A DNA stretch of 64,000 nt from Bifidobacterium longum subsp. infantis ATCC 15697 = JCM 1222 = DSM 20088 (GCF_000269965.1 NC_017219.1:1178001-1242000); one strand, 5' to 3'; shown: positions 35,841-44,926, counted from the stretch's first letter. Program-made: numbers and translations. Notes: generated from the letters alone by a model not told the origin.

Positions 35841-36948
35841 ATGAGCTGGAATTCGATAATTGAAGATCATTATATGGAAATGCTTTCGAATATCAGAGAG
35901 ACAGCTATCGCTACAACCGACCAGTGTAATATTAAATATGAACATTGTCTGATGATGTCTGGCCCTTCGCGAAAAGAAAAACTGTCATATCTTTTAATGA
36001 AGCGCTTCATTGATTCATTAAGGGCAAAATCAAAGTTAAATACTGTTGTATTTACAGGGAGGCGAGTCAACCCTTTTAGGCGAGGATTTGCTTAGCATCA
36101 TATCCTACTGTTCAAGCATTGGTCTAGGAACACGTTTGGTGACAAACGGCTCGTGGGCGATTAACAACTGTGCTACAGAGGATATGATCCTCTATTTATT
36201 GGAGTCCGGTCTCAATGAACTCAACATATCTACCGATGATTTTCATGCTAAAGAGGTTTCCTTAGATTGCGTTAGGAGGATCTGGAAATGCGCAAAAGGA
36301 CGAGGATTTAGTGCGGTTATTTTGGGTGTATGTAGTGGTCCCGAGAGCAGAGTAACACCTCAGTTTTTAGAGACATTTTTAGGGGAAAAAATTCCTTATA
36401 TATACGACGCAATGGGAAACAAACAAATCCCTGAGCCAAATCAGGACGGAACAGTATACGCAATTTCAAATACTGGCATAGCACCTTTGGGGAGAGGGCA
36501 CCATTTAAAAGATGGCTGGTTTCGAAAAACTAGAAGAGTGGAGCATCCATTTATCGGAAGATGTCCAAACATATATAAACCCTTGACACTAATGGCAGAT
36601 GGAACAATCGGCGCATGTTGTGGCATCAATTGTGAACGGACGTCGATTCTTTCCATTAAAAATATATACAACAACGAAAGCTATTTTTCCGACGGAAAAC
36701 CTTCATATGAACAGCAAATAATTATCTGTGCACTTGATGTCTTAGGCCCAGCATATTTATACACTATTGCAACGGGAGATGCATGTGAACATATCAGAGG
36801 AATAAATATATCGTCGTGCCAGATATGTGAGTTTCTGTTCCGAGATAATTCTCTGACCAATAAATTATTCCGGTCAATAGATCAAATTGAATTTGACGTA
36901 ATAAGTCAACTAGTATCTATTGATATATCTACCCCAATTCTTAACTAG
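35841..36948 (+). pseudogene. Radical SAM/SPASM maturase, two inactivating lesions
   Basis: Read across one frameshift this is a radical SAM enzyme of about 368 residues. The N-terminus has IATTDQCNIKYEHCLMM, where the CxxxCxxC motif should be; the middle Cys is Tyr33 (TAT for TGT at 35,937-35,939). At 36,060 one extra A breaks the frame exactly in the GGE motif: without it the sequence reads VVFTGGESTLLGEDL. The C-terminal part is SPASM-like (GRCPNIYKPLTLMADGTIGACCG, SSCQICEF). Such enzymes install thioether, C-C or D-amino-acid modifications on peptides. With no 4Fe-4S ligand set and a broken frame it should be inactive here. Confidence 0.82.
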
Positions 36949-36957
36949 GGGTTTTGG

Positions 36958-38094
36958 ATGAATACTAGACTATTTTTTAATAGCGAATCTATTGATATTG
37001 ACGATGGATATTTCTTACGCTTGGCATTATCTAATAGTGGATATCTAGATTTGTTGTCGGCTGTCCCTCCCGCGGCTGATGTAATTGGTACAATCAGCTC
37101 TATTTACGAGGAGTTACAAGAGCCTTTAAAGTACATTTGCGATCTGCTTCTTTTTGGAAAAACCGTTTGTATGGAAAAATTGCCTGAAGCTCTTGTTGAG
37201 TCTATATTAAAAATTAGAGAATCTGGGCTCATCGCATTGAGGGGAAATGCCGTTTCGTTAAATAATCTTTATTTACAGTTGGTCGATGGATTATTATATT
37301 TTTCGGAATTGCCTCATGGAAGACAAACTCTATATTATGGCACGGATTCTTACGCATTGGCCTGTCGTTTGGGGACCGCCCCTTCTAGGAATAATGTTCT
37401 CGACTACTGTGCCGGTCCAGGAATTCAAGGATTGCTATCTGCATCGCATGGCGCACACGTAACCGCTGTGGAGGTTAATCCTCTTGCATCGGAGCTCTCC
37501 TTATGCAATGCTAGATTGAATAAGCTAGATAACCTCTTTAATGTAATAAACAAATCGGTTATTGAATCCGAAACGGATTTGAAAAATTTAAGATTTGATT
37601 TTATCTGCGCGAATCCGCCACTTCTTCCAATTCCATTTAATCTTAATTATCCGTTTGTTGGAGATGGCGGCACAGATGGATTAAGCATTTTTCGACAAAT
37701 AATGAATTATGGTATTCCTCATTTGTCGAGAAATGGCAAGATTGTAACTCTTGGACTTTCAGGTGGTAGCGAGGTTGGGCCAGATATTTACTGTCTAGCC
37801 GAGCAACTTCAGATGAAGTATCAGATGAAGTTTATTCTTATCATCCTATCTCGGGTTGAGATTACCCCCAGATCCCTATGGATTCAATATATGGCGGATA
37901 CGATCAATATGTATTCTCTGGGTGAGAATACGGTCTCATGCAATGAAGTCTTTGAATCTTATCAGAATGAGGATATTAGCTTTGTCTACTCATACACACT
38001 CTCCGCTATCAATAATAAATGTTATGGCAGAGATTTTACAGTGATTGAATGTGACGACAAAAGTCAGCCGTTAACTCAATGGTGGATATCATAA
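36958..38094 (+). CDS. NPP-motif SAM-dependent methyltransferase
   Basis: A 378-residue enzyme. The N-terminal 120 residues are of unknown fold. The Rossmann core shows motif I NVLDYCAGPGIQGLLSASHG with acidic loop TAVEVNP, and motif IV FDFICANPPLLPIPF. NPP[Y/F/L] motifs mark methyltransferases acting on planar nitrogens such as amide or adenine N, and PrmC/HemK methylates Gln side chains. In this cluster the likely substrate is the Asn side chains of the adjacent repeat protein. The substrate is inference. The frame is intact; GGGGTTTTGG precedes the ATG. Confidence 0.72.
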   Translation: MNTRLFFNSESIDIDDGYFLRLALSNSGYLDLLSAVPPAADVIGTISSIYEELQEPLKYICDLLLFGKTVCMEKLPEALVESILKIRESGLIALRGNAVSLNNLYLQLVDGLLYFSELPHGRQTLYYGTDSYALACRLGTAPSRNNVLDYCAGPGIQGLLSASHGAHVTAVEVNPLASELSLCNARLNKLDNLFNVINKSVIESETDLKNLRFDFICANPPLLPIPFNLNYPFVGDGGTDGLSIFRQIMNYGIPHLSRNGKIVTLGLSGGSEVGPDIYCLAEQLQMKYQMKFILIILSRVEITPRSLWIQYMADTINMYSLGENTVSCNEVFESYQNEDISFVYSYTLSAINNKCYGRDFTVIECDDKSQPLTQWWIS

Positions 38095-38188
38095 CATAGT
38101 TTTATTTCTTGAATGAGATAACACGAACGTCATATATCTCAGATATTTTCGTGGAATACCGAGTTTACTCTTTGCAAGGTTGATATAT

Positions 38189-39988
38189 ATGATTGCATCA
38201 CCTATAGTATGTGACAAGAAACAGGGATCGCTGCTTGAGTCCTTACAAATATCGGTATGTAAACTTTTTAATATCGGTAAACTAAGGATGTTGATTATTA
38301 TCAGTCTATCACTGGTGCGTGGTCTAATTCCAGGTATTCAGGTATTTCTGATTGGTCTTTTGATTGATGCCGCGGCTAATTCCTATTCATTTCAATATGT
38401 ACTTAACTCCTCTTTCTATCTTGGTGGAACAATTATATCTGCTTATCTTTTTGATAATTTAATTATATATTTAAGTGATTCGATAACAATTGATCTTTCG
38501 AAGGATGTAGATTTTGATATAGTTGATAAACTATGCAATTTAGAGGTACAACAGTTCGAAACAGAAGAAACATATGATCTAATTCAACGAGCTGATAATT
38601 CAACGGGATTACATATTTTTGGCCTATTTGATTCTATACGATCCACTATTCAATCCGGAATAACTATATTCAGTATCACTCTAGTAATCTGGTCATGGAA
38701 TCCGTTTGTTGCAATCATGTTAATAGTTGCACCGGTACCGTCCGCAATTGCTACTCTCAAAATACAGACAATGGCGTACACTATAGATTATAATAGGGCA
38801 TCCGATCGACGAGTTGTATCATACTATAGATCACTATTAATGTCCGATAGCGCACGCAAGGAAATAATACTATTCAAATATGCGGATATTCTTCGTGAAA
38901 GGTACTCTGTTTTACAAAAGGAATTTCAGTTTCAAGATTTAAAAATTGCGAAATATAATTTCACAATAGCCGGATCGCTTGGATTTATTTCCATTATTGC
39001 AATTATTGTTGCAATTGTTTTGGGCGCTCGTTCTACTCTTGAATCCGGAAACGTTGGAGCGCTTGCTGGATACATAAGTGCTTCTACTTCTATAGGCCCT
39101 CTTATGCTCGCCGCGCTTGTTGGCTTCATGGGGCTACATCAACATCTTTTATATATATCAAATTGGGTTGCATTTTTGAAGTTAAATCCTAAGACCCCGA
39201 AATCAGGAGATATTCCCTATAAAGGTTCGGACCCCGCTTCAATTGAATTCCGCAATGTTTCTTTTACTTATCCAGGTACATCATATAAGGTGTTGAATAA
39301 CATTTCTTTCAAACTTGAGGCAGGTAAAACAACTGCTTTGGTTGGTCTTAATGGCGCAGGGAAAACCACCATCATCAAACTTCTACTTAGGTTTTATGAA
39401 CCTACTTCTGGAGCCATTTTTCTCGACGGAAGAGACATTTCCGAGTATTCTCGTGATACACTTTATCAGCATTTTTCTGCGCTCTTCCAAGACTTTGTCA
39501 AATATGATAGGTCATTAGCGGATAATGTCCTTTTTACCTCTTCAAGTGACGACCGTGATGTGGATAGAATTCTAAAAACCTTATCCATGGTAGGTTTAAA
39601 ATATTTAGCTAATCTACTTCCCTATGGACTAGATACTATGCTTGGAAGGCGGTTTGAAAATGGGCAACAGTTGTCCATCGGACAATGGCAACGGCTTGCC
39701 ATGGCGCGCGCATTATATAAGTCACCCTCACTTCTAATTCTTGATGAACCAACTGCGTCGGTTGATGCAATATCCGAGAATTCAATTTTTGATGCAATGT
39801 CTCAATTGAGTCGGAACATGACTACAGTAATTGTCGCTCACAGGTTCACAACCATTGCACATTCGGATAAAATCATTGTTATTAAGGATGGCACTGTTCA
39901 TGCGATTGGAAGCCACACAGAGTTACTTGAACAATCGGAATTTTACCGAAAAATATTTTATGCACAGGTTCACTACCACGATTACTGA
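38189..39988 (+). CDS. ABC exporter, fused membrane and ATPase domains
   Basis: A 599-residue half-exporter. It has six membrane helices (about residues 40-320) and an ATPase domain with Walker A ALVGLNGAGKTTIIKLL, signature LSIGQWQRLAMARAL, Walker B LLILDEPTASVD and switch His in VIVAHRFTT. There is no N-terminal C39 peptidase, so any leader cleavage needs another protease. I chose the ATG at 38,189, ten bases after AAGG; a TTG at 38,180 is an alternative. It closes the AT-rich cluster and is the expected export route for the peptide. Confidence 0.85.
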   Translation: MIASPIVCDKKQGSLLESLQISVCKLFNIGKLRMLIIISLSLVRGLIPGIQVFLIGLLIDAAANSYSFQYVLNSSFYLGGTIISAYLFDNLIIYLSDSITIDLSKDVDFDIVDKLCNLEVQQFETEETYDLIQRADNSTGLHIFGLFDSIRSTIQSGITIFSITLVIWSWNPFVAIMLIVAPVPSAIATLKIQTMAYTIDYNRASDRRVVSYYRSLLMSDSARKEIILFKYADILRERYSVLQKEFQFQDLKIAKYNFTIAGSLGFISIIAIIVAIVLGARSTLESGNVGALAGYISASTSIGPLMLAALVGFMGLHQHLLYISNWVAFLKLNPKTPKSGDIPYKGSDPASIEFRNVSFTYPGTSYKVLNNISFKLEAGKTTALVGLNGAGKTTIIKLLLRFYEPTSGAIFLDGRDISEYSRDTLYQHFSALFQDFVKYDRSLADNVLFTSSSDDRDVDRILKTLSMVGLKYLANLLPYGLDTMLGRRFENGQQLSIGQWQRLAMARALYKSPSLLILDEPTASVDAISENSIFDAMSQLSRNMTTVIVAHRFTTIAHSDKIIVIKDGTVHAIGSHTELLEQSEFYRKIFYAQVHYHDY

Positions 39989-40074
39989 ACGGTTTGTTTT
40001 CATTCCTTTTAGAAATGATTCCGAAGAGTCCTTCATATAGTTAATATCGGATATATTATATGAATACGTTGTTT

Positions 40075-40690
40075 TTATGTATTATTGACATATTTTCCTG
40101 ATTCGAATGGCGGTATGCTTCTGAGTAGATAGATGCACTGGTCAGTGGGGATGCGTCCGAGTTCGTCGGGGGGGAGGAGTTTGCGGGCGTTCTTGCCTGT
40201 GCTGCGTGTCCAGCTGCCGTTGAGGCCTTTGGTCTCGCTGGTTTCGATGACGTCGATGGTTTGGTCGCCGAGTCGGTCGCTGATGTATTCGGTGGCGCTG
40301 GGTTCGTTGCCGCCGAGGAAGAGCTGGCTGTCGCAGTTGCCCGCGATGGTCTCCCAATCGTCCTTGTAGAGGCTTTTGCCTTGGCTGACGGTCTGGAGGA
40401 TGATGCCGCAGCTGATGCGCCGGCTTCGTATGGTTGCGATGAGCCTTACGAAGTTGGGGATTTTGCCGATGTTGGCGAATTCGTCGAGCATGCAGTGCCC
40501 GTCGTGGTCGAGCACGCCGTCGGGTTTGGTGTCGGCTTTGCGTACGAGTGTTTCGAAGAGGCATTGGCAGAAGACGCTGGCGATGAAGGAGAATGTGGCG
40601 CTGGTGTCGGGCAGTTCGAGGTAGACGATCCGTTTGCCTTGGTCGAGGGTTTCGAGCCGGATGTCGTCGCCGTCGAGGATGACTTGGTTG
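40075..40690 (-). pseudogene. TraG/VirD4 coupling protein, C-terminal fragment
   Basis: The frame contains QVILDGDDIRLETLDQGK, then SATFSFIASVFCQCLFETLV, DGHCMLDEFANIGKIPNFVR (Walker-B-like LDEFAN) and IILQTVSQGKSLYKDDW, all typical of the C-terminal half of type IV coupling proteins. It ends in a normal stop at 40,075 but has no start: upstream it meets an in-frame TGA at a junction with an integrase fragment. It is a relic of the island conjugation system. Confidence 0.85.
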
Positions 40691-40700
40691 AGGGTGGGGC

Positions 40701-40904
40701 TGCAACATCGTGCTCGTCAGCCGTATGCTCGGACACGTCAACATCGCCACCACCATGCGTTACATCGGACTCGTGCAGGACGAGATGCGCAACGCCGTGG
40801 AATCCACCACCCGCACGGACATGAGATTGACCATGCCCACGAACCAAATCGTCGGCACAAACGGCGTCGCCACGTACTCACTCAGCACCGCAAGAATAGG
40901 ATAG
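40701..40904 (+). pseudogene. Tyrosine recombinase, C-terminal fragment
   Basis: About 67 codons (NIVLVSRMLGHVNIATTMRY, then IGLVQDEMRNAV) carry the LGHxxxxTTxxY end box with the nucleophilic Tyr. Everything upstream is missing. It is fused at the DNA level to the truncated TraG gene in the opposite direction. Confidence 0.82.
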
Positions 40905-40912
40905 ACAAAAAA

Positions 40913-40954
40913 GGTATGCGCCGACATGCGCAAAGAAGCATGTCGGCGCATACC
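40913..40954 (-). terminator. Terminator of the hipBA region
   Basis: A perfect 17-bp stem (GGTATGCGCCGACATGC / GCATGTCGGCGCATACC) with an 8-base loop is followed on the minus strand by TTTTTTGTC. It lies 10 bases beyond the hipA stop. Confidence 0.88.
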
Positions 40955-40964
40955 GGCACCGATA

Positions 40965-41415
40965 TCAGAGGCGTCTGCCCTCGCCGGCGGAAGGCATCAG
41001 GCCGGACAACATGCCCATCGGATCATCAGTCATGGATGCGGAATCATAGGTTGGATCGATTTTCGTGTTCGCACTATCCACCAGCATGAGGATCCGGTCA
41101 CGGATACGAGGCTCCACATCCGAATACGCCTCCTCGATGTTGGAGAGGACCAGACCGGCCATTCTCCTGGCCTGGCCGACGACCCGCTCGGGATCGAGGT
41201 TGTTTTCCGATGCCAGCTTCTCCCAATGACGGGGCGTCACATCCCTGGCACCGGTGACGCCGCCGATGCGCATAGGCAGCTTTCCCGTCAAGAGGAAGGG
41301 AAAGGCTTATGGGCATATCCACACCCTTGGCGTATTCGAGGGGAACATTCCCCTCGGAATCCTCCAGAAACACACCAACAGGAGAATCACCCATCCAGGC
41401 GTGCAGCTCCCTCAC
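40965..41415 (-). pseudogene. hipA: HipA-family kinase toxin, deleted and frameshifted
   Basis: The first 45 codons (MRELHAWMGDSPVGVFLEDS) are the HipA N-terminal domain. Near 41,290 the frame jumps to TGKLPMRIGGVTGARDVTPR and WEKLASENNLDPERVVGQAR, the C-terminal end of the kinase. The catalytic centre (about 250 residues) is gone. Its ATG overlaps the antitoxin stop (ATGA). Confidence 0.78.
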
Positions 41416-41738
41416 CGGGCACTCCCGAGACTGGAAAGCGGCAACGCGGCTATGTCTATTCCCAACACATCAGCTGCGGGGAACACCGCTTCAATCGGGG
41501 CTTCGCCCCGCTGGAGCAAATCATCGGCGAACCGAGGATCGATGCCGGCCCGGGAGGCGAGATCTCCGGCGCTCCAGGAACGGTTCGCCGCCTCTTCCCG
41601 GAAAGCGGCCGCGATATCCGATTCGGTGCGGGCGAAAAGAGTCCGGCGTCCACGCGGCGTTTGGAAACGGCTGAGGTAACGCGCGTACTCCAGTTGCGCC
41701 TTTGTCGGCTCAGGCGGTTTATAGTCCAGATTCGACAT
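41412..41738 (-). CDS. hipB: HipB-like antitoxin
   Basis: A 108-residue protein with a helix-turn-helix near residues 50-95 (WSAGDLASRAGIDPRFADDL). It is coupled to the hipA remnant. It would normally bind HipA and repress the operon; here it is an orphan. The ATG at 41,738 follows GGAGGCCTGCA; a TTG/ATG-type extension to 41,756 is possible. The frame appears intact. Confidence 0.68.
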   Translation of the reverse strand: MSNLDYKPPEPTKAQLEYARYLSRFQTPRGRRTLFARTESDIAAAFREEAANRSWSAGDLASRAGIDPRFADDLLQRGEAPIEAVFPAADVLGIDIAALPLSSLGSAR

Positions 41739-41765
41739 TGCAGGCCTCCTTAACACTTGATTACT

Positions 41766-42066
41766 CTAGCCTTTACAGATAAATCCAGTGATTATCTCGC
41801 CCTTCTCGTACAGGCTCGTATATTCGTCGCCCATGCGGTCGGCGAAGTCCCTTACCCTCATATCGATATCCCATTCGATGGGAGGACATCCGAACGCGAG
41901 TTCCACGTATCGGGGTCCCACCGACATGCCCTGATCGGTTTTCAGATCCTTCCAGAGCGGTCCACGGATTCCTTGCCGCCATCGTAGCGTCGGCCTGCGG
42001 CGTCGAACGGTTCGCCCACCCATGCCTGCAAGTCGGAGAGCACGTCGGCGGCGTTCTCCCGTTCGC
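41766..42066 (-). pseudogene. Broken gene, unrecognised
   Basis: Two protein-like stretches lie in different frames. The upstream one reads ENAADVLSDLQAWVGEPFDA and ends at a TGA near 41,950. The downstream one, GMSVGPRYVELAFGCPPIEW then DIDMRVRDFADRMGDEYTSL, runs to 41,766. Together they look like the C-terminal half of an accessory protein broken by one frameshift. I cannot name the family. Confidence 0.5.
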
Positions 42067-42147
42067 ACACGTCACCTCAGTAAACCGGAACCTCCATCGA
42101 GGCCATCGAGGGGACCACCGGGCACGATGCCCATCCCGTTCTCGGCA

Positions 42148-42495
42148 TCATTCGTCGCCGCCGACCTTCACGCCGTATTCACGCAAGCGGCCGGCGTCGC
42201 GCACGAGGCCTTCGCCGATGATGCGGTTGTATTCGCGGATGTACTGCCAATCGACTGGATAGTCGATGTTCTCGAGCAGGAATCCCCACGCGCGCTTGAT
42301 GTTGTTCACCGTGACTATATCGTCCACGCTCATACCCTCGGGCGCGCGCCCGTCGAAGATCTCCTGCGTGTCGGGGAAGGTGACGCCATCAACCTCGATC
42401 TTGGCGGTGCGCCAGATCGAATCGACCAGCAGCCGCTTCGCCAGTTCCACGGCCGTGCGCCTATCCGTCGTCGTATCGTTCCTCACCGGTTCCAT
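42148..42495 (-). pseudogene. Fic-family protein, N-terminal fragment
   Basis: About 115 codons matching the helical N-terminal part of Fic/DOC-type AMP transferases (SIWRTAKIEVDGVTFPDTQE, VNNIKRAWGFLLENIDYPVD, IIGEGLVRDAGRLREYGVKV). The frame stops before the HPFxxGNGR catalytic motif, which is absent from the window. The ATG at 42,495 follows AAGGAG. Confidence 0.7.
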
Positions 42496-42568
42496 CAAAG
42501 CTCCTTATCCGCTTCCGATAATTCTATCGAAGTGGCCGTGCCGGCAAAGGACGCCTGAGAGCGGGGGC

Positions 42569-42670
42569 ATGGAGCTCGTGTTCGTGAGGTTGGACGACCA
42601 TACGCCGCTGATCATTCATGCGAACAATCTGACCAAGGGATTCCGCGACGAGATAAGGAGGAACCGATGA
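42569..42670 (+). CDS. Short partner of the RHH protein, possible toxin fragment
   Basis: 33 codons (MELVFVRLDDHTPLIIHANN) ending in ATGA overlap with the ribbon-helix-helix gene. In actinobacterial toxin-antitoxin loci a small basic protein occupies this position. The frame extends upstream without a better start, so this may be the end of a longer, truncated toxin. Confidence 0.4.
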   Translation: MELVFVRLDDHTPLIIHANNLTKGFRDEIRRNR

Positions 42671-42951
42671 CTGGTCGCAGGTACATAGCCGAGAACGGCA
42701 CCGAAATCACCGACGAGCTGGTCGACAGGTGGGCCGAGGAGGCCGAGAACGGTTTCCCCGGCGCCGAGGTCACCCCGTTCGAGGGGCGCGCGTGGGAGGC
42801 CGACACCGAGCCTCTGCGCCCGCGCACCATCCGTCTGAGCGATACCATGGGGCATCTCATCGAGGCGGATGCCAAGCGCAACCACATGAGCGTAAGCGCA
42901 TGGACCAGAGCCGCGATGACCGAACGGCTCTCGCACCTCGTAGACGCCTGA
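42667..42951 (+). CDS. Ribbon-helix-helix antitoxin-like protein
   Basis: A 94-residue protein. An acidic N-terminus (TEITDELVDRWAEEAENGFP) is followed by a C-terminal RHH fold (RPRTIRLSDTMGHLIEADAK, NHMSVSAWTRAAMTERL). AAGGAGG precedes the ATG at 6 bases. Probably a DNA-binding antitoxin autorepressor. Confidence 0.72.
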   Translation: MTGRRYIAENGTEITDELVDRWAEEAENGFPGAEVTPFEGRAWEADTEPLRPRTIRLSDTMGHLIEADAKRNHMSVSAWTRAAMTERLSHLVDA

Positions 42952-43068
42952 CGCATCAGACACAGCTAATACAGGCGCTGACAACGCACCGACGCATAAG
43001 AGAACTGGCGTGTGAGGTCTCATCAAGACTGCACACGCCAGTTCTCCAACGATGTATGAGGTTTGAGG

Positions 43069-43167
43069 TTATTTGTGGTCCTTGTCATGTGGATGCCACC
43101 ATTTACACCACACCAACAAGTAGGCGACGAGTCCCCCTAGGAAAGGCAGGAAATTAACTAACTTCAT
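43069..43167 (-). CDS. 32-residue membrane peptide
   Basis: The peptide MKLVNFLPFLGGLVAYLLVW ends in a His/Asp/Lys tail (CKWWHPHDKDHK). GAAGG lies 7 bases before its ATG. It starts 30 bases after the stop of the secreted 179-residue protein and is co-oriented, so it may be its immunity peptide or accessory. This is too short for family recognition. Confidence 0.5.
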   Translation of the reverse strand: MKLVNFLPFLGGLVAYLLVWCKWWHPHDKDHK

Positions 43168-43196
43168 GATTTACCTTCGCATGAATAAAAACCTGT

Positions 43197-43736
43197 TCAG
43201 CAGTGACTTGAAACCCACGCCCAGAAGAACGCAAAACCAAGACCCACCAACACAGCGATGGCAGGATTCACCCCGACAAGGCTCAATGCGGCTTGCCATG
43301 CTGCGTCATGACCAAATCCTATGGCGGTGACAAGATACGGGCATACATCATGCGGCGTAATCCTCAACTGTGCCCTGTTCATAAGTTCCTGACGTTGTTC
43401 CGCAGGAATTTTCTCAAGCTCATTTGCTGCATTGGCGACTACCGCAGCTAGGGATTCAGTGCGAACAGCACCATTGAAATCCTTGACCGTAACGACTCCT
43501 GTGTCGTAGTTGATTGTTGCGGTCAACGTACCTTTACCATCCACTTCGACGGTCGAGGTATTTTCGCCGTGAAGCTCTCCTCCGAATGCCGCAGGTATGG
43601 ACTCTTTTGGCATTCCGCTGATTGCGATCTCTGCCGCATTTGCTGATGTCATCGGCACGAGTCCCAAAACTAGTGCTAAGGAGAACGAGACTACTAGGGC
43701 AAGTATTCCACGTGCCGATTTCATAAGACGAGCCAT
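43197..43736 (-). CDS. Secreted protein with Cys-flanked hydrophobic C-terminus, bacteriocin candidate
   Basis: A 179-residue precursor. The signal peptide ends SANA (about residue 34). A soluble region (35-130) is followed by a hydrophobic segment bracketed by Cys132 and the final residue Cys179 (CPYLVTAIGFGHDAAWQAAL through FAFFWAWVSSHC). This recalls secreted antimicrobial precursors whose toxic part is a C-terminal membrane-active segment closed by a disulfide, such as SdpC-like proteins, but I cannot confirm the family. GGAGG precedes the ATG. A 32-residue membrane peptide gene follows. Confidence 0.55.
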   Translation of the reverse strand: MARLMKSARGILALVVSFSLALVLGLVPMTSANAAEIAISGMPKESIPAAFGGELHGENTSTVEVDGKGTLTATINYDTGVVTVKDFNGAVRTESLAAVVANAANELEKIPAEQRQELMNRAQLRITPHDVCPYLVTAIGFGHDAAWQAALSLVGVNPAIAVLVGLGFAFFWAWVSSHC

Positions 43737-43810
43737 TGATGCCTCCGATGCTTCATTGCCTTGGTAGGCGGTATACCCACTATTTGGTAGGCAAGTAGAA
43801 AATCGCTTGT

Positions 43811-44926
43811 CTAGTAAAAGAGTATATCATCAACAGAGCTCGTCTTTGGGTGGCTTGTCCTCGACATTACCTTGCCGGGCTCGCGGTACCAAACCTCGTT
43901 GGGCGTTTCCCAGCCCAGGACCTTCATGGGGGTGTCGTTGATCTCATCGACGATGGCCTGCAGATCCTCGTCCGTCAGGCCGTCGAAGCCGGTCCTCTCG
44001 GACAGGTAGCGGCGGATGCGCCCGTTGCGGTTCTCGTTGCCGCCCCTCCGGTATGAGGAGTACGGGTCCGCGAAATAGGCGAGCATGCCCAACGCCTCGT
44101 CCACGAGCAGGTGGCAGGAGGATTCGGTGCCGTTGTCCCAGGTGCGGTCGATCCTCGCCGGCGCGGGGATGCGGCTGTAGATGTCGTATTCGGCACGCGC
44201 GGTCGCCGGCGCGCTCTTGTCCTCGATGAAGCGGGCGAACAGGCGGCGGCTCTTGCGTTCGACCTGCGTGTCGCCGCACCGCTTCGACGGTGCCGAGCCG
44301 ACGGCCGTGTCGGACTCATAATGGCCGAACTCGCGGCGCGGGCCCACGCGTTCGGGACGTTCGGCGATCGGCACGCGCATCGGGATGCGCGGCCCCTTCG
44401 ACCTCCTGCCCTTGGCGCGCGTGCGATGCCGCTTGCCCCGAGGCAGGTACTGCCTGAGGTCCAATGCCCTGCGCGGCTTGGCGTAGATCCACCGGTGGAG
44501 GCATTCGCGGCCGATCCTCATATGCGGGTCGGCCGGCCATTCGACCTTCAGCCGTCCCTCGATGAGTTCGGGCGTCCATCCCTTGCGCAGCGCGTCCATG
44601 ACCCACGCGAGCAGCGGTGAATGCGCCATGCGCAGGGGCTTGCGCGGCTGGCGGGCGCGCCGCTCGGCCTTGCGCTGCGCGGTCATCGCCGAGTAGAACG
44701 GCCTCGACGTCCACGCGCCCGCCTTCAGCCGTTTCGGCCGGTAGGGGCGATGGGACTCGTTCTCGCTGGACGTGAACCACAGGCCGCGTCCCGGCTCGCG
44801 GATGACGGTGGACTTGTCGCGGCCGATCCTCAGGACGATCTGGCGGACACCGAGCCCGTCACGGTTCCTCAACTCGTCGATCCGGACGCGTTCCTCGGCC
44901 GACAGGTGGGAATACACTTTCCTCAT
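43811..44926 (-). CDS. IS30-family transposase, near-complete
   Basis: About 371 residues from the ATG at 44,926 (MRKVYSHLSAEERVRIDELR). It has an N-terminal HTH (NRDGLGVRQIVLRIGRDKST) and a catalytic core with REFGHYESDTAVG, RTWDNGTESSCH and GGNENRNGRIRRY. The last residues (SSVDDILFY) are read-through into flanking DNA because the IS end is lost. The enzyme could be active in trans. Confidence 0.85.
   Translation of the reverse strand: MRKVYSHLSAEERVRIDELRNRDGLGVRQIVLRIGRDKSTVIREPGRGLWFTSSENESHRPYRPKRLKAGAWTSRPFYSAMTAQRKAERRARQPRKPLRMAHSPLLAWVMDALRKGWTPELIEGRLKVEWPADPHMRIGRECLHRWIYAKPRRALDLRQYLPRGKRHRTRAKGRRSKGPRIPMRVPIAERPERVGPRREFGHYESDTAVGSAPSKRCGDTQVERKSRRLFARFIEDKSAPATARAEYDIYSRIPAPARIDRTWDNGTESSCHLLVDEALGMLAYFADPYSSYRRGGNENRNGRIRRYLSERTGFDGLTDEDLQAIVDEINDTPMKVLGWETPNEVWYREPGKVMSRTSHPKTSSVDDILFY

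Noticed and set aside
36040..36075. Programmed frameshift in the radical SAM gene (GGGAGG lies at the shift site)
   Set aside because: An internal Shine-Dalgarno-like sequence is present, but the Cys-to-Tyr change shows the gene is inactive anyway, and GGxGGE codons make such a motif by chance.
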